A stretch of DNA of 8,590 nt. Origin: Armatimonadota bacterium (GTDB taxonomy: Bacteria; Armatimonadota; Armatimonadia; Armatimonadales; Armatimonadaceae). Numbering within the stretch: position 1 is the stretch's first letter; every line of letters starts with the position of its first letter. A program made the position numbers and the translations under genes. The stretch spans positions 1-8,590 of the forward strand of contig JAURHZ010000086.1 in assembly GCA_030833025.1 (NCBI GenBank). Direction: 5' to 3'. Shown in pieces: positions 7,904-8,590 of this stretch. The notes below the pieces were generated by a model. It was not told the DNA's origin, did not search any database, and worked only from the letters and a program-made list of their open reading frames with translations.

Positions 7904-8100
7904 TGACTGTCCAGGGAAAAAGCGGCGACTGATATCGTGCTATCTGGCTTTTCGGAATGCACTCCAAGCAGCATCATTTCCGTGAGTGTTTCTGGCTCGG
8001 ACATCGCCAGTACAGGTAGTGGCTTCCGACTGGCTAATGAATGTGTAGCCGCAAGGCTTGGTGACATTCAAGACACTTTGGCGGTTCATCGGGATACGCA

Positions 8101-8141
8101 AATACAAACAAACCCCCGAATGGACTTTCCATTCGGGGGTT
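8101..8141 (-). terminator. Intrinsic terminator of the fibronectin type III gene
   Basis: A perfect 13-bp stem (8111-8123 pairing with 8129-8141, 5-nt loop) starts 23 bp after the stop codon. On the minus strand it ends in GGGGGTT and continues TGTTTGTATTTG, an adequate U-rich tail. It isolates the upstream gene from cusBA. Confidence 0.88.
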
Positions 8142-8164
8142 GCACTGAAGACAATCGCGGATGA

Positions 8165-8590
8165 TTATCTGGTGGTTCCGCTTGCGGATCCAACAGCTCC
8201 ATTTCCGTAGTTGTTTCGGGCTTGGACTTCAACCCTATAGGTGGTTGCTGTAGTCAGTCCAGTGAAGGTGTAGCTTCTTGGGGTTGCAGTGTTCAACGTA
8301 ACTGTTGAAATCACAGTCCCGCCAGCATTCTTCAGTGTTACTACCCATCCATTGGCAGGAGCTGCCGCTGGTGTCGTGACTGCTGTCCAGGTCACAGGGA
8401 TGGTGGTTGTCGTTGTTGTTCCGACCGTCACCGTTGGTGCAGGGTTGAGCTGACCGGCGGATGTTGCGGAAACGATGTTCGACCATGCCGTGTTACCAAG
8501 AGGCGTTACCAGCTGTACACGGTAGTAGTAGAGGACATTCAGTCCTAGTCCAGCATCGGTGTAGCTTGTCGCATTCGCTGCAAGGTTGAC
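8165..8590 (-). CDS. C-terminal part of a secreted fibronectin type III repeat protein (5' end beyond window)
   Basis: The frame is open from the right edge to TAA at 8165-8167, about 141 residues; the start lies outside the window. The first 44 or so residues are the end of one fibronectin type III domain: SYTDAGLGLNVLYYYRVQLVTPLGNTAWSN. A linker (SAGQLNPAPTVTVG) follows, then a complete domain of about 85 residues with the conserved Trp (VTWTAV), the strand pair around SYTFTGLTTATTYRVEVQARN, and a C-terminal ASGTTR. Composition is very rich in Thr, Ala, Val and Asn with few charges and no Cys, as in exported bacterial proteins. The domains serve as spacers or binding modules, and the catalytic or main part must be upstream. 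Fibronectin type III tails occur on enzymes such as glycosidases and on some large multicopper oxidases, so the identity of the whole protein is open. Confidence 0.85.
   Translation of the reverse strand, partial: VNLAANATSYTDAGLGLNVLYYYRVQLVTPLGNTAWSNIVSATSAGQLNPAPTVTVGTTTTTTIPVTWTAVTTPAAAPANGWVVTLKNAGGTVISTVTLNTATPRSYTFTGLTTATTYRVEVQARNNYGNGAVGSASGTTR

Noticed and set aside
7937..8164. Plus-strand frame of 75 codons in the spacer upstream of cusB
   Set aside because: It runs through the terminator stem at 8111-8141 and has no recognisable product or ribosome binding site.

Overview
The window comes from a Gram-negative bacterium: it carries an inner-membrane RND metal pump and its periplasmic adaptor, which imply an outer membrane. 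Base composition is close to balanced, and coding is dense on one strand. The protein style (Ala/Thr/Gly-rich secreted proteins, a fibronectin type III protein, a large CotA-type multicopper oxidase) would fit Acidobacteriota or a similar soil or sediment lineage. That placement is an impression, not a demonstrated assignment.

All four supported genes are on the minus strand, so the window reads from right to left. (1) 8590-8165 is the 3' end of a gene for a secreted protein with at least two fibronectin type III domains, closed by a strong intrinsic terminator at 8141-8101. (2) 8100-7758 is a spacer with a possible promoter and an inverted repeat for the efflux operon. (3) 7757-6249 and 6194-2892 form a two-gene operon, cusB-cusA: a CusB-like adaptor with an N-terminal heavy-metal-binding domain, then a 1100-residue CusA-type pump. 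The pump keeps the three methionines of the Cu(I)/Ag(I) site and the charged residues of the proton relay. A 12-bp perfect-stem terminator follows cusA at 2863-2824. (4) 2823-2529 is an AT-rich spacer and a leader with hairpins. (5) 2528-1 is the 5' part (842 codons) of a large secreted multicopper oxidase related to CotA/bilirubin oxidase. It runs off the left edge before its last copper-ligand motifs.

Read together this is a copper-handling locus: a Cu(I)/Ag(I) exporter next to a periplasmic or exported multicopper oxidase that could oxidise Cu(I), Mn(II) or organic substrates. No outer-membrane factor (CusC/TolC type), CusF chaperone or metal-sensing regulator is visible. They must lie outside the window or be replaced by other parts. 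The most interesting points are a roughly 100-residue Met/His-containing insertion in the adaptor hairpin, a roughly 80-residue insertion in the second cupredoxin domain of the oxidase, and inverted repeats of the same geometry in the two promoter regions.
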